In this document: positions 7,012 through 14,103 of the stretch, one piece after another
Layout of the letters: the number at the start of each line of letters is the position of its first letter
Numbering within the stretch: position 1 is the stretch's first letter
Assembly (NCBI GenBank): GCA_017651785.1
Contig: JAGCCD010000097.1
Location: 1-14,103 of the forward strand
Reading direction: 5' to 3'
Length of the DNA stretch: 14,103 nucleotides
Origin: Bacteroidales bacterium
GTDB taxonomy: Bacteria; Bacteroidota; Bacteroidia; Bacteroidales; UBA932
Notes under the pieces: model-generated
Told to the model about the DNA's origin: nothing
Database searches by the model: none
Seen by the model: only the letters and a program-made list of their open reading frames with translations
Position numbers and translations under genes: made by a program

Positions 7012-8135
7012 CTGACTATCCTGTATATTTCGTCCACTATGGTCTTGGCCGCGTCCGGAAGTGCCATTGCGGCTGCATTGCGTTCCAGGACCGCCACGCG
7101 GTCTGGGTTGGAAACCAGTTCCAGGGCGGTTGCCATAAGCTTTTCCGGAGCTTCCGCGTCCTTTACCAGAAGGGCGGCATCTTTGTTCACAAGAGCCATG
7201 GCGTTGTGTGTCTGATGGTCTTCCGCCACGTTGGGGGACGGCACGAATACAGCCGCCTTTGCAGCAGCGCATATCTCGGACACGCTGGATGCGCCGCTGC
7301 GGCTTATGACCACATCTGCCATCGCGTATGCGAGATCCATCCTTGATATGAAGTCCGTATGCCTTATGGCGGGCAGATTCTTGTCTGCCATGAAGGCATC
7401 GATGCCTTCCTTATAGTATTTGCCGCATTGCCAGAGTATCTCCACGTTCTCTCCTCCGGGACATCCTGCCTCTATCCAGGCCTTCATGGCCTTGTTGAGG
7501 GTTCCGCTGCCCAGGCTGCCGCCAATTATGAGTATATGGCGCTTAAGGGGCGAGAAGCCGTAGAACTCAAGGCCTGCTGCGCGGTCTTCCGGGGTGTACT
7601 GGTGAATCTGGGGACGTATGGGGTTGCCGCTCATCACTATGCGGTCTGCGGGGAAGAACTTTTCCATACCCTCGTAGGCCACACATATGCTCTGAACCTT
7701 CTTTGCGAGCATCTTGTTGGTGAGTCCGGCAAATCCGTTCTGCTCCTGGATAAGGCAGGGAAGCTTCTTCCCGGTTGCCGCCATGAGCAGGGGAGCGCTT
7801 GCATAGCCGCCGACGCCAACTGCCACATCGGGCAGGAAGCCGTCTATTATCTTGCGCGCCATACGGATGCTACCCAGGAAACGGAACGGTACGGTGATGT
7901 CGTTCAGGATGTTCTTGAGCGTAAGCTGCCTCTGAAGGCCCACGATGGGAAGGCCTATGATCTTGAAGCCCTCGCGCGGAACTTTCTCCATCTCCATCTT
8001 GCCCTCCGCTCCCACGAAGAGAATCTCCGTGTCGGGATTCACTTCCTTGAGCTTGTGCGCGATGGACACGGCCGGGAAGATATGGCCTCCCGTGCCTCCG
8101 CCGCTTATGATAACCCTTAGTGCCTTATACTCCAT
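7008..8135 (-). CDS. murG: UDP-GlcNAc:lipid I N-acetylglucosaminyltransferase MurG
   Basis: This 375-residue peripheral membrane enzyme works on the cytoplasmic face. It moves GlcNAc from UDP-GlcNAc to lipid I to make lipid II. It has the two Rossmann domains of the GT-B fold (family GT28). GGGTGGHIFPA (12-22) is the first glycine loop, VGVGGYASAP (107-116) the second, and GGSLGS (205-210) the third. ISRSGASSVSEICA (277-290) and EDHQTHNA (305-312) form the UDP-GlcNAc site and include the expected acidic and Gln/Asn residues. The length is normal. The ATG lies 11 bases inside the end of ftsW and has no clear ribosome binding site, which points to translation coupled to ftsW. The stop overlaps the murC start. 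Confidence 0.97.
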   Translation of the reverse strand: MEYKALRVIISGGGTGGHIFPAVSIAHKLKEVNPDTEILFVGAEGKMEMEKVPREGFKIIGLPIVGLQRQLTLKNILNDITVPFRFLGSIRMARKIIDGFLPDVAVGVGGYASAPLLMAATGKKLPCLIQEQNGFAGLTNKMLAKKVQSICVAYEGMEKFFPADRIVMSGNPIRPQIHQYTPEDRAAGLEFYGFSPLKRHILIIGGSLGSGTLNKAMKAWIEAGCPGGENVEILWQCGKYYKEGIDAFMADKNLPAIRHTDFISRMDLAYAMADVVISRSGASSVSEICAAAKAAVFVPSPNVAEDHQTHNAMALVNKDAALLVKDAEAPEKLMATALELVSNPDRVAVLERNAAAMALPDAAKTIVDEIYRIVR

Positions 8136-9504
8136 ATTCGTTCATTTCGTCGTTGATGTCAAGTTCTTCAGCCTCCGGAACGCCGTTGGTCTCGTAATCT
8201 TCCAGTTCCTCGAGTCCGGCCTGGACGTTCTCGCTGAATTCTATCAGAGGCTGCGCGTTGCGCTGCTCCTTCTCTATCCGGCGCTGCGCTATGCGGCTGA
8301 AGGACAGAATGATTCCGAATGCCAGGCTGAAGCACAGGAATGCGCTGTTGCCGTGGCTTATGAGGGGCAGCGTCTGACCCGTCATGGGGCCGATGTCGGC
8401 GTTTACGAACATATGCAGGAACGCCTGACCGGTAATGAGCAGGCAGAGGCCGGCTACCGTCAGTTTGGCGTACGTGTCCTTGCCGCAGTTTCGCACTATA
8501 ATAGAGCCCCTGGCAAGCAGGGATACGTACAGGAAAATGACCACCAGGGCGCCCCAGAGCCCGTATTCTTCTATGATGAAGGAGAACATATAGTCCTCTG
8601 AGATGTCGGGGACCACGTACCTCTGAGTGCTCTGTCCGGGGCCTTTGCCAAGGATGCCGCCCTCTTTGATGGCGATCTTCGCGCTGTACGGCTGACGGAT
8701 CTTGTCCAGAGCCTCGTAGTATTCCCTGGAGCCCGTGGGCGAGTCTATCACCACCTGCTCCCAGTTGTCGTGCTGTGATATACGGCTTATGGCGGTGCCT
8801 ATGCGGCCCATAAGTTTCTTGCCGCTTATCTCGTAAATTCCCCAGCAGGCAAAGAGTATCACCACAGCCGCTGCACCAAGGATGGCCATGTCGCGCAGGT
8901 TCCCTCCGCCAAGGAGAATCACCAAGAACATTATTCCGCCAATGAAAAGGGCAGCGGAGTTACTTCCGGGGATGATGAGGAGTATGGTGAGCAGGAACGG
9001 CGCGTAGATGTACATCACCTTCTTCCAGATGTCCTTTTTGGGGCCCTTGAGTTCGCCTTTCTCGAAAGCGTCGAGCGCCCAGGCGAGATAGAGCACCATA
9101 GCCACCTTCACCACCTCGAATACGTGTATCTGCACGCCCGCAAGCTGGAGGATGCGGCGCGCGCCGTTGAGCTCGATGCTCTTTATGAAGCCTACGTCTA
9201 TCTTGGACAGCAGCAGGCCCAGCAGCACGAGCGAGATGAGGAAGCCCCACTGGCTGCACCAGCGGAAGAACCTTATGTTGCGTATGCAGTAGCAGACTAT
9301 TATGACAGCAAGGCCCGCGGCAACTATCACAAGTTGGCTGCGCACTATGTCCAGACGCGTCTGATGTCCCTCCAGCAGACGGGAGGTGGACGAGAAGATG
9401 CAGACGATGCTGATCAGGATCAACATAAGTGCGATGATCCAGACCACCTTGTCGCCTTCGATCCTCTCGAAGACATTCCAGACTGTGCGCTTGCCTTTCG
9501 TCAT
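8125..9504 (-). CDS. ftsW: SEDS-family septal peptidoglycan glycosyltransferase FtsW
   Basis: This polytopic membrane protein of 459 residues polymerises lipid II into septal glycan strands together with its class B PBP partner FtsI. About ten hydrophobic helices can be seen between residues 20 and 405. SEDS hallmarks are NGARRI (113-118), GKGPGQSTQRYVVPDISED (286-304) with the candidate catalytic aspartate D304, and TGQTLPLISHGNSAFL (375-390). The final loop has GN where many homologues have GG. After the last helix there is a 50-residue acidic cytoplasmic tail. An upstream in-frame ATG at 9579 would add 25 basic residues inside murD. The ATG at 9504 is preferred because it overlaps the murD stop as ATGA, has AAGGA just upstream, and gives a normal cytoplasmic start. 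FtsW rather than RodA is inferred from the cluster. Confidence 0.95.
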   Translation of the reverse strand: MTKGKRTVWNVFERIEGDKVVWIIALMLILISIVCIFSSTSRLLEGHQTRLDIVRSQLVIVAAGLAVIIVCYCIRNIRFFRWCSQWGFLISLVLLGLLLSKIDVGFIKSIELNGARRILQLAGVQIHVFEVVKVAMVLYLAWALDAFEKGELKGPKKDIWKKVMYIYAPFLLTILLIIPGSNSAALFIGGIMFLVILLGGGNLRDMAILGAAAVVILFACWGIYEISGKKLMGRIGTAISRISQHDNWEQVVIDSPTGSREYYEALDKIRQPYSAKIAIKEGGILGKGPGQSTQRYVVPDISEDYMFSFIIEEYGLWGALVVIFLYVSLLARGSIIVRNCGKDTYAKLTVAGLCLLITGQAFLHMFVNADIGPMTGQTLPLISHGNSAFLCFSLAFGIILSFSRIAQRRIEKEQRNAQPLIEFSENVQAGLEELEDYETNGVPEAEELDINDEMNEYGV

Positions 9505-10841
9505 AGTTTCCTTACCGCTTCCTTGAATTGTCTGCCACGGTCTTCGTAATTCTCGAACAGGTCGAAGCTTGCGCAGCACGGGCTCAGGAGCACCACGTCA
9601 CCTGCCGATGCCAGCATGCTGGAGACCTTTACCGCCTCCCAGGCGCTGTCCGTATCAACTATCTTGTCTTCCCCGACGATGTCCTTGAAAGCAGCGTGAA
9701 TCTTGCTGTTGTCTACGCCAAGGCACACGATGGCCTTGACCTTTTCCTTTACCAGTTCGTTGAGGACGCTGTAGTCGTTGCCCTTGTCCTTGCCGCCCAC
9801 GATCCATACCACCGGCTTTGTCTGGCAGTCCAGAGCGTACCACGCCGAGTCTACGTTGGTGGCTTTGGAGTCGTTGATGTACATTACGTCCTTGACGCTC
9901 AGGACGGGCTCCAGCCTGTGCTCTATGGGGGAGAAGCTGGAGAAGGCGCTGCGGATCTTGTCGTCCTCTACGCCGACCACCTTGGCCGCGATGGCGGCGG
10001 CCATAGAGTTGTATATGTTGTGCCTTCCGCCAAGGGCGAGCTCGCGGAGGTATATCTCGCTCTCGCTCTGCTCGTAACGCACTATGATGCGGTTGCCGTC
10101 CAGCCAGGCGCCCTGGTCCACCTTCTTCTCCTGGGAGTAGGGAAGCATCTTGCAGTGGAGCACGATCTTGCTGAGGTGGTCTACGGTGATGGCGTCGTCG
10201 GAGTCGAAGATGAAGCAGTCCTCGGGACGGAGGTTGCGGGTGATCTTGAACTTGGCCCTCACGTAGTTGGATAGGTCGTAGCCGTAACGGTCCAGATGGT
10301 CGGGGGTGATGTTGGTGATGATTGCCACGTCCGGCCTGAAGTCGTAGGTGTCGTCCAGCTGGAAGCTGCTGATTTCCAGCACGTAGTAGTCGTGCTTTTC
10401 GGTTGCCACCTGCATTGCGTAGCTCTTGCCGATATTGCCGCCCAGACCGGCGTTGAGGCCCGCCTGCGTGAGCAGATAGTGGATGAGCGTGGTGGTGGTG
10501 GTCTTGCCGTTGCTTCCGGTTATGCAGATCTTCTTCGCGCTGTCGTAGCGGGAAGCGAATTCAATTTCCGAGATGATGTGCGTACCCTGCGCTGCGAGCT
10601 GCTTTACAAGGGGCGCGGTTGAAGGTATGCCGGGGCTCTTTACAACCTCGTCGGCATTGAGGATGAGGGAAGGGGTATGGGCACCCTGCTCGAAGGGGAT
10701 GTCCCACTCCTTCAGCGTCCGGGCGTACTCTTCCCCTATCTTCCCGTTGTCGGACAGGAAGACGTCGAATCCCTTCACTTTTGCGAGCACTGCGGCTCCC
10801 ACGCCGCTCTCTGCTCCGCCCAAAACTACAAGTCTTGACAT
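9501..10841 (-). CDS. murD: UDP-N-acetylmuramoyl-L-alanine--D-glutamate ligase
   Basis: This 446-residue cytoplasmic Mur ligase adds D-glutamate to UDP-MurNAc-L-Ala with ATP. LVVLGGAESGVGAAVLA (4-20) is the N-terminal nucleotide loop, in the AESG form familiar from Bacteroidota. GSNGKTTT (109-116) is the P-loop. NITPDHLDRYG, just past the middle of the central domain, is the metal-binding motif. NDSKATN and GGKDKGNDY mark the C-terminal domain, and LSPCCASFDLFENYEDRG near the end is the MurD signature. The length is normal for MurD. The gene starts 3 bases after mraY with no evident ribosome binding site. Its stop overlaps the ftsW start. Confidence 0.97.
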   Translation of the reverse strand: MSRLVVLGGAESGVGAAVLAKVKGFDVFLSDNGKIGEEYARTLKEWDIPFEQGAHTPSLILNADEVVKSPGIPSTAPLVKQLAAQGTHIISEIEFASRYDSAKKICITGSNGKTTTTTLIHYLLTQAGLNAGLGGNIGKSYAMQVATEKHDYYVLEISSFQLDDTYDFRPDVAIITNITPDHLDRYGYDLSNYVRAKFKITRNLRPEDCFIFDSDDAITVDHLSKIVLHCKMLPYSQEKKVDQGAWLDGNRIIVRYEQSESEIYLRELALGGRHNIYNSMAAAIAAKVVGVEDDKIRSAFSSFSPIEHRLEPVLSVKDVMYINDSKATNVDSAWYALDCQTKPVVWIVGGKDKGNDYSVLNELVKEKVKAIVCLGVDNSKIHAAFKDIVGEDKIVDTDSAWEAVKVSSMLASAGDVVLLSPCCASFDLFENYEDRGRQFKEAVRKL

Positions 10842-10844
10842 TGT

Positions 10845-12002
10845 CTATCGTATCTTAAGCACTGCCAGTGTAGACACCGCCAGTATTATTCCTATTATCC
10901 AGAAGCGCGTTACTATACGCGGCTCCGGTATTCCCTGTTTCTGAAAATGATGGTGGAGCGGGGCCATGAGGAACACCCTGCGGCCTTCTCCGTATTTGCG
11001 CTTTGTGCGCTTGAAATGCGTTCTCTGAATTATGACGGACAGGCTCTCCGCCACGAAGATGCCGCAAAGCAGCGGAAGTATGAGCTCCTTGCGGATGAGC
11101 ACCGCGCTCACGCCGATGATGCCGCCTATGGTAAGGCTGCCCGAGTCTCCCATGAACACCTGTGCCGGGAACGTATTGTACCACAGGAACCCTATGAGCG
11201 CTCCTACAAACGCAGCCATAAAGATCGCCACCTCGCCGGAACCGGGTATATACATAATATTCAGGTAGTTGGCGTCGATTACGTCACCGCTCAGCCAAGC
11301 CATTACACCGATGGTAATTCCAACTATCGCCGATGTGCCCGATGCCAGTCCGTCCATACCGTCCGTAAGGTTGGTACCGTTGGAGCAGGCCAGGATGACG
11401 AGGATGATCATTATCATGTAGATGCCCCAGGAGCAGTACACGCCCAGCTGCCCGTTGAAGGGAGAGAGCCAGGAGTAGTCGAACTCGTGAGCCTTTACGA
11501 AAGGTATGGTGGTAACGAGCTTGTCCGTAGGTATGTCAGGGCTGATGCACACGGTGAGGGCAACTATGAGACCCAGTGCGAACTGGAGGATGAGTTTGCC
11601 TTTCTCGCTAAGCCCTTCCTTGTTGTGCTTGAAAACCTTGATATAATCGTCCAGGAAACCTATTCCGCCGCACCACAGGGTGGTGATGATAAGCAGGATG
11701 GTGTAGATGCTGTCAAGCCTGCAGACGAGCAGGGCGGAGCCCACGAGGGCTACGATTATGATGAGGCCGCCCATCGTGGGGGTGCCTTTCTTCTGCATCT
11801 GGCCTTCCAGGCCGAGGTCGCGTATGGTTTCACCGATCTGGTGCTTGCGGAGCCATTTGATTATCTTTCCGCCCGCCAGGAATGCTATGAGCATACTTAT
11901 GACGGCAGCCAGCATTGCCCTGAATGAAAGGTAATGCATAAGCCCCATTCCGGGGAAATCTATTCCGAGGCTCCTGAGCCAGTCTACAAGGTGGTAGAGC
12001 AT
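10845..12002 (-). CDS. mraY: Phospho-N-acetylmuramoyl-pentapeptide transferase MraY
   Basis: This 385-residue integral membrane enzyme transfers phospho-MurNAc-pentapeptide to undecaprenyl phosphate, giving lipid I. About ten membrane helices are visible. Catalytic motifs are all present: KKGTPTMGG (71-79), FLDDYIK with the aspartate pair D118-D119, NLTDGMDGLA (211-220), MGDSGSL (284-290) and MAPLHHHF (346-353). It is longer than E. coli MraY (360 residues), as is common in Bacteroidota, partly from the periplasmic loop around 155-190. The start MLYHLVDWL resembles other Bacteroidota MraY N-termini and places the ATG 19 bases inside murE. murF, which stands between murE and mraY in E. coli, is not here. 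Confidence 0.97.
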   Translation of the reverse strand: MLYHLVDWLRSLGIDFPGMGLMHYLSFRAMLAAVISMLIAFLAGGKIIKWLRKHQIGETIRDLGLEGQMQKKGTPTMGGLIIIVALVGSALLVCRLDSIYTILLIITTLWCGGIGFLDDYIKVFKHNKEGLSEKGKLILQFALGLIVALTVCISPDIPTDKLVTTIPFVKAHEFDYSWLSPFNGQLGVYCSWGIYMIMIILVILACSNGTNLTDGMDGLASGTSAIVGITIGVMAWLSGDVIDANYLNIMYIPGSGEVAIFMAAFVGALIGFLWYNTFPAQVFMGDSGSLTIGGIIGVSAVLIRKELILPLLCGIFVAESLSVIIQRTHFKRTKRKYGEGRRVFLMAPLHHHFQKQGIPEPRIVTRFWIIGIILAVSTLAVLKIR

Positions 12003-13447
12003 TGCTTGAAAATGTCGTTTACTATTTCTTTTTCGTCAAAATGCGTTTTCTGCGTGCCTATGATCTGATAGGTCTCGTGACCTTTGCCAGCCAGCAGGAC
12101 CGTCGCCCCGTCGGGGCTCAGCATAAGCGCTGTGCGTATGGCTTCCTTGCGGTCTGCAATGAACACTGTCTTTGCAAGCCCGGCGGGGGAGAAGCCGGCG
12201 CGGATGTCTTCCATAATGTCTTCCGTGCGCTCCGTGCGGGAGTTGTCGGAAGTTACGAATATGCGGTCGGCCCATTTCTCGGCCACGGCGGCCATCTCGG
12301 GGCGCTTGGTGCGGTCGCGGTCTCCGCCGCAGCCGAACAGGCAGACGAGCTGCCTGCCGCACACCACGCCGCGGAGGGTCTTGAGCACGTTCTCAAGCGC
12401 ATCGGGCGTGTGGGCGTAGTCTATTACGGCGCAGAGGCCTCTGGGGCCGTGGATGGTTTCCATCCTTCCCGGGGCGGGCTCGAGGGAGGAGAGGGCCGTG
12501 AGCACCTCGTCCCTGTCTTCTCCCAGCGCGAGGGCGGTGCAGTAGATTGCCAGCAGGTTGTATGCGTTGTGGGCGCCCACGAGACGGGACCACATCTCGG
12601 TTCCGTCTATCTTTATGAGCATTCCCTCGGGGCTCTGCTCAAGGATGCGGCAGTTATGGTCTGCCATGCTGCGGCAAGAATAGGTCATCTTTGCCGCCGC
12701 GGTATTCTGGAGCATAACCTCGCCGTGCTTGTCGTCTATGTTTGTGATGGCCGTGGCCTTGGGACCCAGGCGGTCGAAGAAAAGCTTCTTGCAGCGGAGG
12801 TACTCGGCAAATGTGCCGTGATAATCCAGATGGTCGTGGGTGAGGTTGGAGAAGATTCCCACGGCGAACTCCAGGCCCGTTACCCTTTCCTGCTCCACGC
12901 CTATGGAACTCACCTCCATGAAGCAGTACTGGCATCCCTCGTCGGCCATGCGGCGCAGGAGGGAATTCACTGTGATGGGGTCTGAGGTGGTGTTGGCCGT
13001 CTCCAGCCTCTGACTGCCGACGTAATTGGCTATGGTAGAAAGCAGTCCGCACTCGTATCCGAGCGAGCGGAACATGCGGTAAAGCAGGGTGACGGTGGTG
13101 GTTTTGCCGTTGGTGCCGGTTATGCCCACCAGTTTGAGGTCTCCGCTGGGGTGACGGTAGAAAGCGTCTGCCGCCATTGCCACGGCCTTGCGTGAGTCTG
13201 CCACCTTTACGGCGCATACTCCGGCGGGCACGGGAGTGCCGTCGTCCTCGTACATCACTGCGGCGGCGCCGTTCTCTATGGCCTTGGCTATGTAGGCACG
13301 GCCGTCGTTGCCGCAGCCGTTAACGGCTACGAACAGGCTGCCGGGCACCACACGGCGGGAATCGCAGACAACGTCGCTTATCTGGATGTCCGTTCCGTGG
13401 GTGCATGAGAGCACGCCGCAATTCTTTATGATCTGTGCGAGTGTCAT
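11984..13447 (-). CDS. murE: UDP-N-acetylmuramoyl-L-alanyl-D-glutamate--diamino acid ligase MurE
   Basis: This 487-residue cytoplasmic Mur ligase adds the third, diamino residue of the stem peptide with ATP. CDSRRVVPGSLFVA (28-41) is the N-terminal UDP-binding motif and GTNGKTTT (111-118) the P-loop. NLTHDHLDYHG (201-211) and the lysine expected to be carbamylated (in YLRCKKLFF, 217-224) mark the central domain. DYAHTPDALENVL (343-355), GCGGDRDRTKRP (372-383) and GKGHE (454-458) mark the C-terminal domain. The amino acid selectivity motif, DNPR in meso-diaminopimelate enzymes, reads DNSR (401-404). The arginine that contacts diaminopimelate is kept, so meso-diaminopimelate is the likely substrate. 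EVSS is followed by Ile (182) where most MurE have His. The start overlaps the ftsI stop as ATGA, and the end overlaps mraY by 19 bases. Confidence 0.96.
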   Translation of the reverse strand: MTLAQIIKNCGVLSCTHGTDIQISDVVCDSRRVVPGSLFVAVNGCGNDGRAYIAKAIENGAAAVMYEDDGTPVPAGVCAVKVADSRKAVAMAADAFYRHPSGDLKLVGITGTNGKTTTVTLLYRMFRSLGYECGLLSTIANYVGSQRLETANTTSDPITVNSLLRRMADEGCQYCFMEVSSIGVEQERVTGLEFAVGIFSNLTHDHLDYHGTFAEYLRCKKLFFDRLGPKATAITNIDDKHGEVMLQNTAAAKMTYSCRSMADHNCRILEQSPEGMLIKIDGTEMWSRLVGAHNAYNLLAIYCTALALGEDRDEVLTALSSLEPAPGRMETIHGPRGLCAVIDYAHTPDALENVLKTLRGVVCGRQLVCLFGCGGDRDRTKRPEMAAVAEKWADRIFVTSDNSRTERTEDIMEDIRAGFSPAGLAKTVFIADRKEAIRTALMLSPDGATVLLAGKGHETYQIIGTQKTHFDEKEIVNDIFKQCSTTL

Positions 13448-14103
13448 TCCGCTTTTGCTGCCGTTAACTCAGGTTGGAAACAGGGGTCTATGGCATATAT
13501 GCCGTCTACGAGGGCCTTGACCGCCCTTGCGGGTATGCGGCCGCCCTGGAAGCTCTTTGATGTGGGTTTGCTGAAGACGCAGCAGATCACGCTGTACTTG
13601 GGGTCGTCTGCAGGGAAGAATCCCACGAAGGTGCCCTGGTATTTGCGTCTGCCGCTGGCGTCCCTGTAGGCGCCGCCTTCATACGTGCCGAACGAGGTGC
13701 CCGTCTTGCCGGCCACCGCGGTCTTTGCGTTCCGCAGGCGGCGGGCGGTGCCTTCCTCGCCGGTAACCGCCTTGAGGGCCCGCGTAATAGTGTCTGCCAC
13801 CGCTTTACTGCAGATGGTAGACATAAGGGCGGGCCCCCTGCGGCTCTTTACCACGCCGTTCTGCTCGATGTCTTCCACCAGGTACGGTTTCATCATCTTG
13901 CCTTTGTTGGCGATGGCGTTGTAGAAAGTTAATATATGGATGGGTGTTTCTCTTGTTCCGTATCCGTAGCCCATTACGGCAAGGTCGCTCATTGTCCAGT
14001 AGCGGTTCTTGTCTTTGGGCGAAGGGATGGTGGGGGCGGCGAGGCCGGCGAGGTCGAAGTCGAACGCCTCTGCAAGCTTGTAGCTGTGGATGTTCTCTAT
14101 GAA
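13444..14103 (-). CDS. ftsI: Septal peptidoglycan transpeptidase FtsI/PBP3 (C-terminal part, 5' end beyond the window)
   Basis: The frame is open from the right edge of the window to a TGA stop and yields the last 219 residues. FtsI is a class B penicillin-binding protein that crosslinks septal peptidoglycan in the periplasm with FtsW. AGKTGTSFG (131-139 of the visible part) holds the KTGT motif of the active site. MGYGYG, TPIHILTFYNAIANKGKMMKP and TFVGFFPADDP are further transpeptidase landmarks. The SxxK and SxN motifs and the membrane anchor must lie outside the window. The protein ends about 50 residues after the TFVGFFPA strand, with no PASTA domain. The ATG at 13992 is only an internal methionine, since homology continues upstream of it to the edge. 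The stop overlaps the murE start. The position before murE supports FtsI over a PBP2 paired with RodA. Confidence 0.94.
   Translation of the reverse strand, partial: FIENIHSYKLAEAFDFDLAGLAAPTIPSPKDKNRYWTMSDLAVMGYGYGTRETPIHILTFYNAIANKGKMMKPYLVEDIEQNGVVKSRRGPALMSTICSKAVADTITRALKAVTGEEGTARRLRNAKTAVAGKTGTSFGTYEGGAYRDASGRRKYQGTFVGFFPADDPKYSVICCVFSKPTSKSFQGGRIPARAVKALVDGIYAIDPCFQPELTAAKAE

Larger units (their letters stand above)
640..14103 (-). other. dcw (division and cell wall) gene cluster with gltX at its 3' end, probable single operon
   Basis: Eleven minus-strand genes follow each other with no gap over 6 bases. The order is ftsI, murE, mraY, murD, ftsW, murG, murC, ftsQ, ftsA, ftsZ, gltX. 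ATGA stop/start overlaps join ftsI-murE, murD-ftsW, murG-murC, murC-ftsQ and ftsZ-gltX. Overlaps of 19, 11 and 19 bases join murE-mraY, ftsW-murG and ftsQ-ftsA. Gaps of 3 and 6 bases separate mraY-murD and ftsA-ftsZ. The 5' end of the cluster, where mraZ, rsmH and ftsL usually lie, is outside the window, so the main promoter is not visible. murF, murB and ddl are absent from the positions they hold in the E. coli cluster, as is usual in Bacteroidota. Confidence 0.85.

Noticed and set aside
7012..7272. An 87-codon N-terminal extension of murC
   Set aside because: The added residues are Arg/Gly-rich, wholly inside murG in another frame, and unlike MurC N-termini. The ATG at 7011 gives the usual start and an ATGA overlap.
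9505..9579. A 25-residue N-terminal extension of FtsW
   Set aside because: It is coded within the conserved 3' end of murD. The ATG at 9504 has an AAGGA upstream and the same ATGA junction seen elsewhere in the cluster.
11984..12002. Missing murF between murE and mraY as a possible gene loss
   Set aside because: Absence of murF from this place is usual for Bacteroidota, where it lies elsewhere in the genome. There is no remnant here because murE and mraY overlap.
10947..12985. Two plus-strand open frames over 320 codons opposite mraY (10947-11927) and murE (12002-12985)
   Set aside because: Both mirror well-conserved genes. Their translations are rich in His, Gly and Val, as expected from complementing common codons, with no domain or start signal.

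Overview
The window is almost entirely one run of minus-strand genes: most of a division and cell wall (dcw) cluster, read from the right edge toward the left. In transcription order it holds ftsI (3' part only), murE, mraY, murD, ftsW, murG, murC, ftsQ, ftsA, ftsZ and then gltX. On the plus strand at the left edge is the 3' end of a DcuA/DcuB-type C4-dicarboxylate transporter gene, which converges on gltX across a 162-bp gap rich in inverted repeats.

The gene order fits the phylum Bacteroidota, probably Bacteroidales. It has ftsI-murE-mraY-murD-ftsW-murG-murC-ftsQ-ftsA-ftsZ with no murF, murB or ddl inside. Other support is the long MraY, Bacteroidota-like MurD and MraY N-termini, and few convincing Shine-Dalgarno sites. 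The sequence is fairly GC-rich, so a gut or rumen Bacteroidales lineage (for example Rikenellaceae or an uncultured relative) is plausible. The genus cannot be fixed from the sequence alone.

The genes form one pathway. MurC, MurD and MurE add amino acids to UDP-MurNAc in the cytoplasm. MraY and MurG build lipid I and lipid II at the membrane. FtsW and FtsI polymerise and crosslink septal peptidoglycan. FtsQ, FtsA and FtsZ are the scaffold and cytoskeleton that place this synthesis at mid-cell. GltX, last in the run, charges tRNA with glutamate and is joined to ftsZ by a 4-base ATGA overlap.

The run is very compact. All ten gene junctions either overlap (five ATGA overlaps and three overlaps of 11 to 19 bases) or have gaps of 3 and 6 bases, so no internal promoter or terminator is expected. 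No mobile element, CRISPR array, RNA gene or foreign island is visible, and I see no novel system. The points most worth a second look are the structured convergent intergenic region, a shortened segment before the FtsZ nucleotide loop, two motif substitutions in MurE, the absence of a PASTA domain at the end of FtsI, and the ftsZ-gltX coupling.
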